This document shows positions 1 to 5,157 of a stretch of DNA of 5,157 nucleotides, piece by piece. The number at the start of each line of letters is the position of its first letter. Within the stretch, counting starts at the first letter, position 1. Under the pieces are notes generated by a model. That model ran no database searches and was not told the origin of the DNA. It saw only the letters and a list, made by a program, of their open reading frames with translations. The DNA comes from an uncultured Lysobacterales bacterium. Its GTDB lineage: Bacteria; Pseudomonadota; Gammaproteobacteria; Xanthomonadales; SZUA-36. The stretch lies in the NCBI GenBank assembly GCA_937995275.1, contig CALKKN010000044.1:1-5157 (forward strand), written 5' to 3'. The translations under genes were made by a program, and so were the position numbers.

Positions 1-755
1 GCAGCGGCGTGGTGCGCCAGGCGATGACCAGCGGCAAACGCGCCATCTGCGCCGGCCCCGGCAACCCGCCGGTGGTGGTCGACGAGACCGCCGACCTCAA
101 ACACGCCGCGCGCAACATCGTCGCCGGCGCCTCGTTCGACAACAACATCGTGTGCACCGACGAGAAGGAGGTCTTCGCCGTCGAGAGCATCATCGACAAG
201 CTGTTGCGGCACATGCGCCGGCACGGCGCCTACCTGCTGACGGATGGCGAACTGCGCCGGGTGGAAGAGGCGATCTTCAGCGAGCAGCGCGGGCCGCGGC
301 GGCACGCGGTGGTCGAGAAGGATCTGATCGGCAAGAACGCGAACGAGATCCTCGCACGGGCCGGCATCTCCTGCGGCGGCGACCCGCCGCTGTTGGTGGC
401 GCGGGTGCCGAACGAACACCCACTGGTCTGGACCGAACAGATGATGCCGGTGCTGCCGGTCACCCCGGTGCCCGATGTCGATACCGGCATCGCGCTGGCC
501 AGGGAAGCCGAACACGGCTACGGACACTCGGCCGGTATGTACTCGCGCGACATCGACGCGCTGAGCCGCATGGCGCGCACCATCAACACCAGCATCTTCA
601 CCAAGAACGGCCCCTTTTACGCCGGCCTGGGCAAGGGCGGAGAAGGACACAGCAGCTTCACCATCGCCAGCCCCACCGGCGAGGGCCTGACCGGGCCGGT
701 CGCCTTCAGCCGCCTGCGGCGCTGCGTGCTGGTCGATCACTTCCGTATCGTCTGA
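1..755 (+). CDS. CoA-acylating aldehyde dehydrogenase of microcompartment type (PduP/EutE family), 5'-truncated
   Basis: The gene is open at the left edge; 250 complete codons are visible from position 3, about half of a usual 460-500 residue family member. It is the C-terminal part of an NAD-dependent, CoA-acylating aldehyde dehydrogenase that oxidises an aldehyde to acyl-CoA within a bacterial microcompartment. The visible part begins near the end of the NAD-binding region (TSGKRAICAGPGNPP, then VVVDETADL). The catalytic cysteine follows in FDNNIVCTDEKE (Cys codon 153-155). The C-terminal family signatures are KNGPFYAGLGKGGEG, IASPTGEG and a terminal RRCVLVDHFRIV. GTG codons at 9 and 12 are internal, because family homology continues upstream of them. 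An encapsulation peptide, usually N-terminal in PduP, cannot be assessed. It heads the visible part of a shell-protein operon, 6 bp before the next gene, which supports a metabolosome role. Whether the substrate is propionaldehyde, acetaldehyde or another aldehyde cannot be decided, so no gene symbol is given. Confidence 0.95.
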   Translation, partial: SGVVRQAMTSGKRAICAGPGNPPVVVDETADLKHAARNIVAGASFDNNIVCTDEKEVFAVESIIDKLLRHMRRHGAYLLTDGELRRVEEAIFSEQRGPRRHAVVEKDLIGKNANEILARAGISCGGDPPLLVARVPNEHPLVWTEQMMPVLPVTPVPDVDTGIALAREAEHGYGHSAGMYSRDIDALSRMARTINTSIFTKNGPFYAGLGKGGEGHSSFTIASPTGEGLTGPVAFSRLRRCVLVDHFRIV

Positions 756-761
756 TACGAA

Positions 762-1409
762 ATGCAGCAAAAGAAGCGACACGGGGCCATGGCGTTATTG
801 GAATTCGACACCGTCGCGGCCGGCATTCTGGCCAGCGACCACATGGTCAAGCGCTCGCCCATCGCCCTGCTGCGCTGCGGCTCGATCCACCCGGGCCGCT
901 ACCTGGCCCTGGTCGGCGGCAGCGTGGCCAGCACCGAGGAGGCGTACGCGGCCGGGGTGGCGATCGGCGAGGCGCAGGGCGCCCTGAGCGACCGCGTATT
1001 CCTCGGCGACGTCCATCCCTACCTGCATGACGCGGTGCTCGGCACGCGCTGCGTCCTCGAAGGCGCCGCCCTGGCGGTGGTGGAAACGCGCTCGTCGCCC
1101 GCGTTGCTGCAGGCGGTGGACGCCGCGGTCAAGAGCACCCCGGTGATGCTCTGCGAGGTGCGCCTGGGCGACGATCTGGGCGGGCACGCGCTGGCGCTGA
1201 TGGGCGGCGACCTGTCCGATGCCGAGACCGCGCTCGAGATCTGCGCCGAGCGGGCCGGCGACCGGCTGCTGACGCGGACCCTGATGCCGCGGCTCGATCA
1301 CGACCTGCGCGCGCTGCTCGACCAGGGTACGCTGTTCGGCGGCTGCCCGGCCCACGAGCCCGCCGCCGCCGAATACCCCGAGGAGGTGGCATGCTCCTGG
1401 GACGGGTAA
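762..1409 (+). CDS. Tandem-domain microcompartment shell protein, BMC-T (PduT-like)
   Basis: This is a trimeric, pseudohexameric shell tile made of two fused BMC domains. Domain 1 spans roughly residues 10-95 (LLEFDTVAAGI, HMVKRSPIALL, SIHPGR, LALVGGSVAS). Domain 2 spans roughly 102-175 (ALAVVETRSS, DAAVKSTPV, GGHALALMGGDLSDAETA). Each domain has the conserved Lys of BMC proteins (Lys30 and Lys124). From remembered homology the closest match is PduT, including the DVHPYL segment between domains and the MPRLDHDLRALL end. PduT has Cys38 in ICPGK, which binds a [4Fe-4S] cluster at the pore; here the aligned residue is His43 in SIHPG. A 25-residue tail follows the second domain. The start is uncertain. 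ATG 762 gives a complete first beta strand and a 6-bp gap, but has no clear ribosome-binding site. ATG 789 (206 residues) is the alternative and has only a weak, distant AAGAAG upstream. The 3' end overlaps the next gene by 19 bp. Confidence 0.93.
   Translation: MQQKKRHGAMALLEFDTVAAGILASDHMVKRSPIALLRCGSIHPGRYLALVGGSVASTEEAYAAGVAIGEAQGALSDRVFLGDVHPYLHDAVLGTRCVLEGAALAVVETRSSPALLQAVDAAVKSTPVMLCEVRLGDDLGGHALALMGGDLSDAETALEICAERAGDRLLTRTLMPRLDHDLRALLDQGTLFGGCPAHEPAAAEYPEEVACSWDG
1381..1386 (+). promoter_or_regulatory. Ribosome-binding site of the first BMC-P gene
   Basis: A perfect AGGAGG lies 4 bases before ATG 1391, inside the last codons of the BMC-T gene. It fixes the start of the BMC-P gene despite the 19-bp overlap and suggests that this pentamer is reinitiated efficiently from the upstream reading frame. 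Confidence 0.85.
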
Positions 1410-1696
1410 TCGGGACGGTGGTTCCGGCCACGCAGGTGGACGGCCTGTCCGCCACGCCGTTTCTCTGGATCCAACCGCTCGACCGCGGGGGGCGGCCCGA
1501 AGGCGAGCCGCTGGTCTGCGCAGATCCCACCCGCATGGCGGGCCCCGGGCAGATCATCTACTGGGTGGCCAGCCGCGAGGCCGCGCTGGCATGCGATCCG
1601 TGGTTCGTCCCGGTTGACGACGCCATCGTCGGCCTGGTCGACGAGGTGCGGAACTACGCACCGGAGGAACTGGCGGGGGAGGAACTGGAAACGTGA
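1391..1696 (+). CDS. EutN/CcmL-family microcompartment vertex protein (BMC-P), divergent copy
   Basis: This 101-residue protein is a BMC-P shell protein, the pentamer that closes the vertices of the polyhedral shell. The N-terminal strand MLLGRVIGTVV, the central FLWIQPLD and LVCAD, and the C-terminal VPVDDAIVGLVDEV all fit the family, as does the length (usual 85-100). The middle is atypical. Canonical members carry a GAGxGExV turn followed by GSSAR; this one has MAGPGQIIYW (residues 49-58) followed by ASREAALA, with a Trp/Tyr-rich stretch. The C-terminal tail (PEELAGEELET) is strongly acidic and is encoded by an 11-bp direct repeat. The start is set by a strong AGGAGG. The gene overlaps the BMC-T gene by 19 bp and the second BMC-P gene by 4 bp. 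It is a paralogue, not a duplicate, of the following gene. Function as a vertex protein is inferred from the family. Confidence 0.92.
   Translation: MLLGRVIGTVVPATQVDGLSATPFLWIQPLDRGGRPEGEPLVCADPTRMAGPGQIIYWVASREAALACDPWFVPVDDAIVGLVDEVRNYAPEELAGEELET
1663..1688 (+). repeat. 11-bp direct repeat duplicating a Shine-Dalgarno sequence
   Basis: GGAGGAACTGG occurs exactly at 1663-1673 and again at 1678-1688, a 15-base (five-codon) period. Each copy encodes Glu-Glu-Leu at the end of the first BMC-P protein, and each contains a GGAGG. The second copy, preceded by extra G residues (GGGGGAGG), lies about 10 bases before the GTG start at 1693 and is the likely ribosome-binding site of the second BMC-P gene. 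Confidence 0.7.
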
Positions 1697-1977
1697 TCCT
1701 CGCCCGCATCACCGGCAGCGTCGTATCGACCATTCACCACCCCATCGTCGATGGCCGCAAGCTGCTGCTCGCCGAACGGCTGGATGAGGCCGGGAAGCCC
1801 ACGGGCGGTTATCTCATCGCCCTCGATGCGATCGGGGCCGGCCGGGGCGAGACCGTGCTGATCATCGATGAGGGCAACGGCGCCCGCCAGATACTCGCAG
1901 ACGACAGCGCGCCGGTGCGTTCGATGGTGGTCGGGATTGTCGACGAGGTTGAGCTCGCCCCGGAAAAAGGCGCCTGA
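1693..1977 (+). CDS. EutN/CcmL-family microcompartment vertex protein (BMC-P), canonical copy
   Basis: This is a 94-residue BMC-P pentamer protein. The family features are MILARITGSVVST at the N-terminus, KLLLAERLDEAGKPTGG, the well-preserved IGAGRGETVLI turn (residues 47-57), GNGARQ in the place of the usual GSSAR, and VVGIVDEVE near the end. It starts at GTG 1693, whose bases overlap the TGA of the preceding gene (GTGA, 1693-1696), a typical translationally coupled junction. A GGGAGG about 10 bases upstream supports this start. It is the last gene of the visible BMC operon and is followed by a hairpin. Compared with the upstream paralogue it keeps the canonical central turn but has Val-Arg where Val-Asp is usual just before the last strand (APVRSMVVG). 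Two adjacent BMC-P genes suggest vertices of mixed composition or two pentamer types. Confidence 0.94.
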   Translation: MILARITGSVVSTIHHPIVDGRKLLLAERLDEAGKPTGGYLIALDAIGAGRGETVLIIDEGNGARQILADDSAPVRSMVVGIVDEVELAPEKGA

Positions 1978-2011
1978 TCGAGCTGAAAGTCGTGCCACTC
2001 CCACCACGATG

Positions 2012-2031
2012 CCCCCTGCCGAGGCAGGGGG
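2012..2031. terminator. GC-rich hairpin between convergent genes, candidate bidirectional terminator
   Basis: CCCCCTGCC and GGCAGGGGG form a perfect 9-base inverted repeat separated by GA (in practice an 8-bp stem with a CGAG tetraloop). It sits 34 bp after the BMC-P stop and 33 bp beyond the acylase stop, so it is central in the 87-bp convergent gap and could serve both operons. Neither side has a run of T after the stem, so intrinsic termination may be weak. It could instead protect 3' ends or block converging transcripts. Confidence 0.6.
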
Positions 2032-2064
2032 TGGACAGTTGTCGCGGGTGACCTACTGCCGTTG

Positions 2065-4998
2065 TCAGCTGCCCGGCACGAAGGACTCCAGCCGGAACAG
2101 GTCGGCGTTGATTTCCTGCTGCCGCTGGCGCAGCGGGTAGGTGTCGTTGGTCAGCCAGCGCTCCAGGAGATTGACGTAGAACGGGCTCCCGAGCACGCCG
2201 CTCTGCCCGCCGGGCAGGCTTGACCGGCCCTCGATGCGCCGGGGGCCGTCGACCGGCTCGCCGACGTAGCGGCGCACCGGCCCGCTGCCGAACATGAATT
2301 CGTCGGCGTCGTCGGCGCGGGACGAGTGGCTCGAGGCGTCGACCACGCCGAAGCCTCCGTCCACCGGAATGCCCGGAAGGTCCGGCAGAGGCGGCGGGAA
2401 GGCGCCGCCGGCCGGCGGGATGTCAAAGGGTGAACCCAGCGGGTGGTCGAGCACGATCCGATGCAGCCGGCCCCACCGGTAGTCTTCCTGGTCGGTCGAG
2501 TTGCCGAATGCGGATTCGAAGGCTGGGCCGGCCAGCAGGTCGAGGGCATCGGCCAGGCTCTGGAGCAGGATGATATCCCGTCGCGCGAAAGGATCAGCCA
2601 CTCCCGGAACTGCCAAGAAGTCCAGCCCCGAGGCGCCGACGCCTTGATTGGTGTCGAAGTTGTCGATCAGGTTGCGCAGCGCGGTCATGGATTGCGCGCT
2701 ACCGGGGCCGGGTACCGGGACTGGTAAAGTTTCGAGGGTGGTGTCGATGGTGTTGCGGATCATCTGGCCTCGCCACACCGAGTAGATCGTGGCCGCGACA
2801 CTGGCCGCGATCTCGTCAGCGTCAGGCGGTGTGAGCATGCCGTCAAGCTCGTGCCCGTCGTAGCCCTCGGGGATGCCGGTCGGGGTCGAGAAATCCCATG
2901 CCGCGAACCGCGCTACGGCCTCGGCAATCCGTGGATCGCCTCCTAGCGCTGCGAGCGACGGGTCGGCCCCCGGATCGGTCGCGTTGCTGAAGGCCTGGAG
3001 GATCGACGGCGTGAAGACCTGGGCGTCGAGCATGACCACGTCTGCCTGGATCGCCTGCATGTCATCCGCGGTTACCGGACCCGCAAGCAGCAGTTCCTCA
3101 AGGGCTTGCTCGATCCGGCCGGCGCGGGTGCCGATGGCGTACCCTGGGTTGAGGTAGTAGATCCCTCCGCCCGGGCGGAGCTGATTGAGTGGGTTGTTGT
3201 CGAGCGTGGTGCCAGCCGGGTCGTTGTTGGCGTTCACGAAGTATCCGGCCGGCGGATTGACCAACTGCGGCATCTCGTCGAAGGGCAGGATCTCGAAAGG
3301 CACGGCCTGCCCCGGCTGCGGCGCGGTCACCGGCAGCCACTCATTGCCGCCGGTCCCGTTGCGGATGAAGAAGGGCGGCAAGCCGTTGACGAAGCCGGCT
3401 TGCAGATCCTCACGCAGCGGCATCTCGGCGCTTGTGAAGTAGCCGATGTTGCCGTCGACGTCACCGTACACCCAGTTCTGCGAGCCGAAGTCGAAGAACT
3501 GAAGGCCTTCGATGAAGTCATCGAGGCTGGCGGACCGGTTCCAACGCCGAAAGGCTTCGAGCTCCCGGGTCCCGCTGAACCCGGTGTACTGCACGCTCAA
3601 TCCGAAGCCGGCTGCGACATCGACCGCCACCAGCGGGCCGTTGTTGCGGCGCGGCACGATCAACACGGCTGGCGGAATGCCGCCGCCGGGTGGCGCGACC
3701 GCGAGGTCGTCGGGAATACCGTTGCCGACGAGGTTGAAGCGGAACAACTGCGGCAGCGGGATGACGTGCTCAGGCGCTCCCAGGTAGATGGTGCTCAGGC
3801 CGCTTGGCGAAGTCGCGTCAGGAACCAGCTGCTCCTGGTAGGTGTCGGTGACGTCCATCGGGTTGGTCGTCGCACCCCAGGTGATCCGCTGATTCTGGCC
3901 AATGATCACGTACGGCATGCCGGCGAAGCCGCTGCCGATCACGTCGAAGCCGTCGCGCACGGCGCGCAGGTGCACCTGATAGAAGGTCGCCGGCGTGTTC
4001 AGCGCGAGGTGCGGATCGTTGGCGATCGCCGGATCGCCGCTCTGGGTAAGGCTTCCGGAGACCGCCCACTCGTTGCTGCCCTGGGTCCGTTTACCGGGTT
4101 CGAGCGCCACCTCGAAGAGCGGCAGATCGCGCACCCGCTCGGCGTAAGCCCGGGCGAGCTCGAGCACCACCGGCGACAGACTTGCGGCTCCGGTTGCGGT
4201 CCGGTTCGACGTGGGGCTTGCATTCGCTGCCGGCGGGGCCGGAGCGGCGAATGGTGCTCCGCCTGTCGCGTCAGGGACCGTCGAAGCCGGATCGAAGGGC
4301 GCGCTCCGGAACATGTCCTCGAAGAACAGCGCGGTGCCGTCGAAGCCCAGCAATCCGCCCGCGGCTTGGTATGTCAGCAGCACCTCGGTCAGCCCGGTGT
4401 CGAGATCGAAGGACAGGCTGAACGCGTTCAGCTTGGCGATGACCAGGCTGTCGACCGGCGACCACGGCTCGAAGGTTGTCAGTTCGAGCAATCCGTATTC
4501 GGGCGGCAGCGGGTGGTTCGCCACCCAGGCGTTGACGCCCGCGGCATAGGCTTCGAGACCCGCGCGGGCCTCCTGCGACAGCAAGGGTAGCGATCGCTCG
4601 GCGGCTCTCCTCAGACCGATGGTCCTAAATTCGATATCGCTTGGCAGCCGGGACGGCCCGAGAAGCTCGGCCAGCGTCCCGCTGGCCTGACGACGCGTCA
4701 TGTCCATCTGGAACAGGCGGTCCCTGGCGTGCACCCAGCCCTGCATCAGCAGCAGGTCGTGCTCGTTGTTGGCTTCGATGTGCGGGATCCCGTCAACGTC
4801 GGTGCGGACCCGTACCGGAGTTCGGAGGCCAGGAATATTGATCGGTTTCATTGCCGTTTCCGGCGCGCTCGCAGGCGTTGGGTCGGTCGGACCGGCAGTC
4901 TGAATCGTCGCGCCATCGTGCTGATCGGCGGCCGCGGCGGGAACGGCGGCCAGCGCCGCTGTGAAGGTCAGGACGACAACAAGGTGAAGTGTCTTCAT
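2065..4998 (-). CDS. Exported penicillin acylase family protein (Ntn hydrolase)
   Basis: This 977-residue precursor belongs to the penicillin/cephalosporin/AHL acylase family, which hydrolyses amide bonds of acylated small molecules. A Sec signal peptide (residues 1 to about 24; MKT, hydrophobic core, AAA before DQ) predicts periplasmic or secreted location. The alpha-chain motifs are VDGIPHIEA (68-76) and GWVHARDRLFQMD (87-99). A Pro/Ala-rich spacer region (about 236-270) precedes the QGSNEW processing site. Cleavage after Gly307 would expose Ser308 (codon 4075-4077) as the beta-chain nucleophile. Counting from it, beta-23 is His330 in NDPH, as in cephalosporin and AHL acylases rather than the Gln of E. 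coli penicillin G acylase, and beta-69 is Ala376 in WGAT. An oxyanion-hole Asn is likely in VNANND (589-592). LPGGQSG and YVNLLERW close the family domain. The protein contains no cysteine. At 977 residues it is longer than the common 700-850. ATG 4998 is fixed by the signal peptide and an AGGAGG. It converges on the BMC operon; no functional link is evident and the substrate is unknown. Confidence 0.95.
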   Translation of the reverse strand: MKTLHLVVVLTFTAALAAVPAAAADQHDGATIQTAGPTDPTPASAPETAMKPINIPGLRTPVRVRTDVDGIPHIEANNEHDLLLMQGWVHARDRLFQMDMTRRQASGTLAELLGPSRLPSDIEFRTIGLRRAAERSLPLLSQEARAGLEAYAAGVNAWVANHPLPPEYGLLELTTFEPWSPVDSLVIAKLNAFSLSFDLDTGLTEVLLTYQAAGGLLGFDGTALFFEDMFRSAPFDPASTVPDATGGAPFAAPAPPAANASPTSNRTATGAASLSPVVLELARAYAERVRDLPLFEVALEPGKRTQGSNEWAVSGSLTQSGDPAIANDPHLALNTPATFYQVHLRAVRDGFDVIGSGFAGMPYVIIGQNQRITWGATTNPMDVTDTYQEQLVPDATSPSGLSTIYLGAPEHVIPLPQLFRFNLVGNGIPDDLAVAPPGGGIPPAVLIVPRRNNGPLVAVDVAAGFGLSVQYTGFSGTRELEAFRRWNRSASLDDFIEGLQFFDFGSQNWVYGDVDGNIGYFTSAEMPLREDLQAGFVNGLPPFFIRNGTGGNEWLPVTAPQPGQAVPFEILPFDEMPQLVNPPAGYFVNANNDPAGTTLDNNPLNQLRPGGGIYYLNPGYAIGTRAGRIEQALEELLLAGPVTADDMQAIQADVVMLDAQVFTPSILQAFSNATDPGADPSLAALGGDPRIAEAVARFAAWDFSTPTGIPEGYDGHELDGMLTPPDADEIAASVAATIYSVWRGQMIRNTIDTTLETLPVPVPGPGSAQSMTALRNLIDNFDTNQGVGASGLDFLAVPGVADPFARRDIILLQSLADALDLLAGPAFESAFGNSTDQEDYRWGRLHRIVLDHPLGSPFDIPPAGGAFPPPLPDLPGIPVDGGFGVVDASSHSSRADDADEFMFGSGPVRRYVGEPVDGPRRIEGRSSLPGGQSGVLGSPFYVNLLERWLTNDTYPLRQRQQEINADLFRLESFVPGS

Positions 4999-5004
4999 AG
5001 AATA

Positions 5005-5010
5005 CCTCCT
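5005..5010 (-). promoter_or_regulatory. Ribosome-binding site of the acylase gene
   Basis: On the minus strand AGGAGG (followed by TATTCT) lies 6 bases before ATG 4998, a near-ideal Shine-Dalgarno match and spacing. It confirms the start that carries the signal peptide. Confidence 0.88.
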
Positions 5011-5157
5011 CTCGGGATTTGCTCAGCTGATGGTCCCCGTGCGATTACGCAAAAACCCGCATAACCCAAAAGGGCGAACAGTGAACGACGAACGGATGCA
5101 GAAACTTCTGTGAAATCTTTGTGCCTGTCTTCTTCGGAATCGTGCCCCACGCTTTGA
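5011..5157 (-). promoter_or_regulatory. Upstream region of the acylase gene, probable promoter region
   Basis: About 150 bases without a gene precede the acylase leader, and they are less GC-rich than the coding sequence. No strong sigma-70 promoter is seen. A weak candidate on the minus strand is TTCACT (5080-5085), a 16-base spacer and TATGCG (5058-5063). Short symmetric elements are TCAGCTGA (5023-5030, perfect palindrome within the leader) and CAGAA-AC-TTCTG (5099-5110). No regulator can be assigned. The last bases may reach toward a neighbouring gene outside the window, but no coding sequence is recognisable. Confidence 0.4.
5076..5093. repeat. Three GAAC direct repeats with 7-base period
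   Basis: GAAC occurs at 5076-5079, 5083-5086 and 5090-5093 on the plus strand (GTTC on the minus strand), each separated by three variable bases. The set lies about 80-95 bases upstream of the acylase start codon and overlaps the weak -35 candidate. It could be a binding site for a regulator, but units this short can also arise by chance. Confidence 0.35.

Noticed and set aside
152..1030. 292-codon open frame on the plus strand overlapping the dehydrogenase and BMC-T genes
   Set aside because: Its product is extremely Arg- and Gly-rich and without family resemblance, and it runs through two confident genes in another frame.
795..1557. Two minus-strand open frames (795-1355 and 1129-1557) opposite the BMC genes
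   Set aside because: They are Arg/Ala-rich products with no motif, antisense to well-supported shell-protein genes.
1654..2007. Minus-strand 117-codon open frame covering the second BMC-P gene and the intergenic gap
   Set aside because: There is no recognisable domain and it is antisense to a canonical EutN/CcmL gene; it is consistent with a shadow frame.
3106..4590. Long open frame of 494 codons on the plus strand, opposite the acylase gene
   Set aside because: It lies wholly antisense to a gene with clear family motifs. Its composition is dominated by Arg, Gly, Val and Ala, as expected from the complement of GC-rich codons, and it has no recognisable domain. It is best explained as a shadow frame.
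2065..4998. Assignment of the acylase as penicillin G acylase (pac) or as a specific AHL acylase (pvdQ/quiP)
   Set aside because: The family is clear but substrate class cannot be read from motifs alone, so no symbol was given.
5041..5080. GCGGGTTTTT on the minus strand, resembling the end of an intrinsic terminator for a gene further right
   Set aside because: No adequate stem precedes the T-run; only a 3-4 bp CCC/GGG pairing is possible.
5081..5113. Tiny frame beginning GTG at 5081 upstream of the acylase, a possible leader peptide
   Set aside because: It has only ten codons, lies on the strand opposite to the acylase gene and has no ribosome-binding site.

Overview
The window is a GC-rich bacterial segment. 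It most likely comes from a Gram-negative organism: the large minus-strand enzyme carries a Sec signal peptide of the kind used for periplasmic enzymes, and metabolosome operons of this type are common in proteobacteria and some other Gram-negatives. I cannot name a genus from the sequence.

Positions 1-1977, plus strand, are the 3' end of a bacterial microcompartment (BMC) operon. In order it holds the C-terminal half of a CoA-acylating aldehyde dehydrogenase of the PduP/EutE family (cut by the left edge), a tandem-domain BMC-T shell protein of the PduT kind, and two consecutive EutN/CcmL-type BMC-P pentamer proteins. The genes are tightly packed: a 6-bp gap, then a 19-bp overlap, then a 4-bp GTGA overlap, so co-transcription and translational coupling are very likely. 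The dehydrogenase would convert a toxic aldehyde to its acyl-CoA inside the compartment. The BMC-T protein forms facet tiles with a pore, and the BMC-P proteins cap the vertices. The signature enzyme that generates the aldehyde and the major hexameric shell protein (BMC-H) are not in view, so the substrate of this compartment cannot be read from this window.

Positions 1978-2064 separate the operon from a convergent gene and hold one strong GC-rich hairpin (2012-2031), a candidate bidirectional terminator without a U-tract.

Positions 2065-4998, minus strand, encode a 977-residue exported penicillin-acylase-family Ntn hydrolase with a signal peptide, a Pro/Ala-rich spacer, an autocatalytic Gly307/Ser308 processing site and the expected catalytic surroundings. 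It has an excellent Shine-Dalgarno sequence. Its substrate is unknown: beta-lactam side chains, acyl-homoserine lactones and other amides are all handled by this family. Nothing in the sequence links it functionally to the BMC operon.

Positions 4999-5157 are the leader and upstream region of the acylase gene. They are visibly less GC-rich than the coding sequence and carry short repeats that could be regulatory. No further gene is seen there.

No tRNA, rRNA, CRISPR array, transposon or attachment site was recognised. The most noteworthy points are the PduT-like shell protein with His where PduT has its Fe-S-binding Cys, the divergent first BMC-P protein, and an 11-bp repeat that duplicates the ribosome-binding sequence before the second BMC-P gene.
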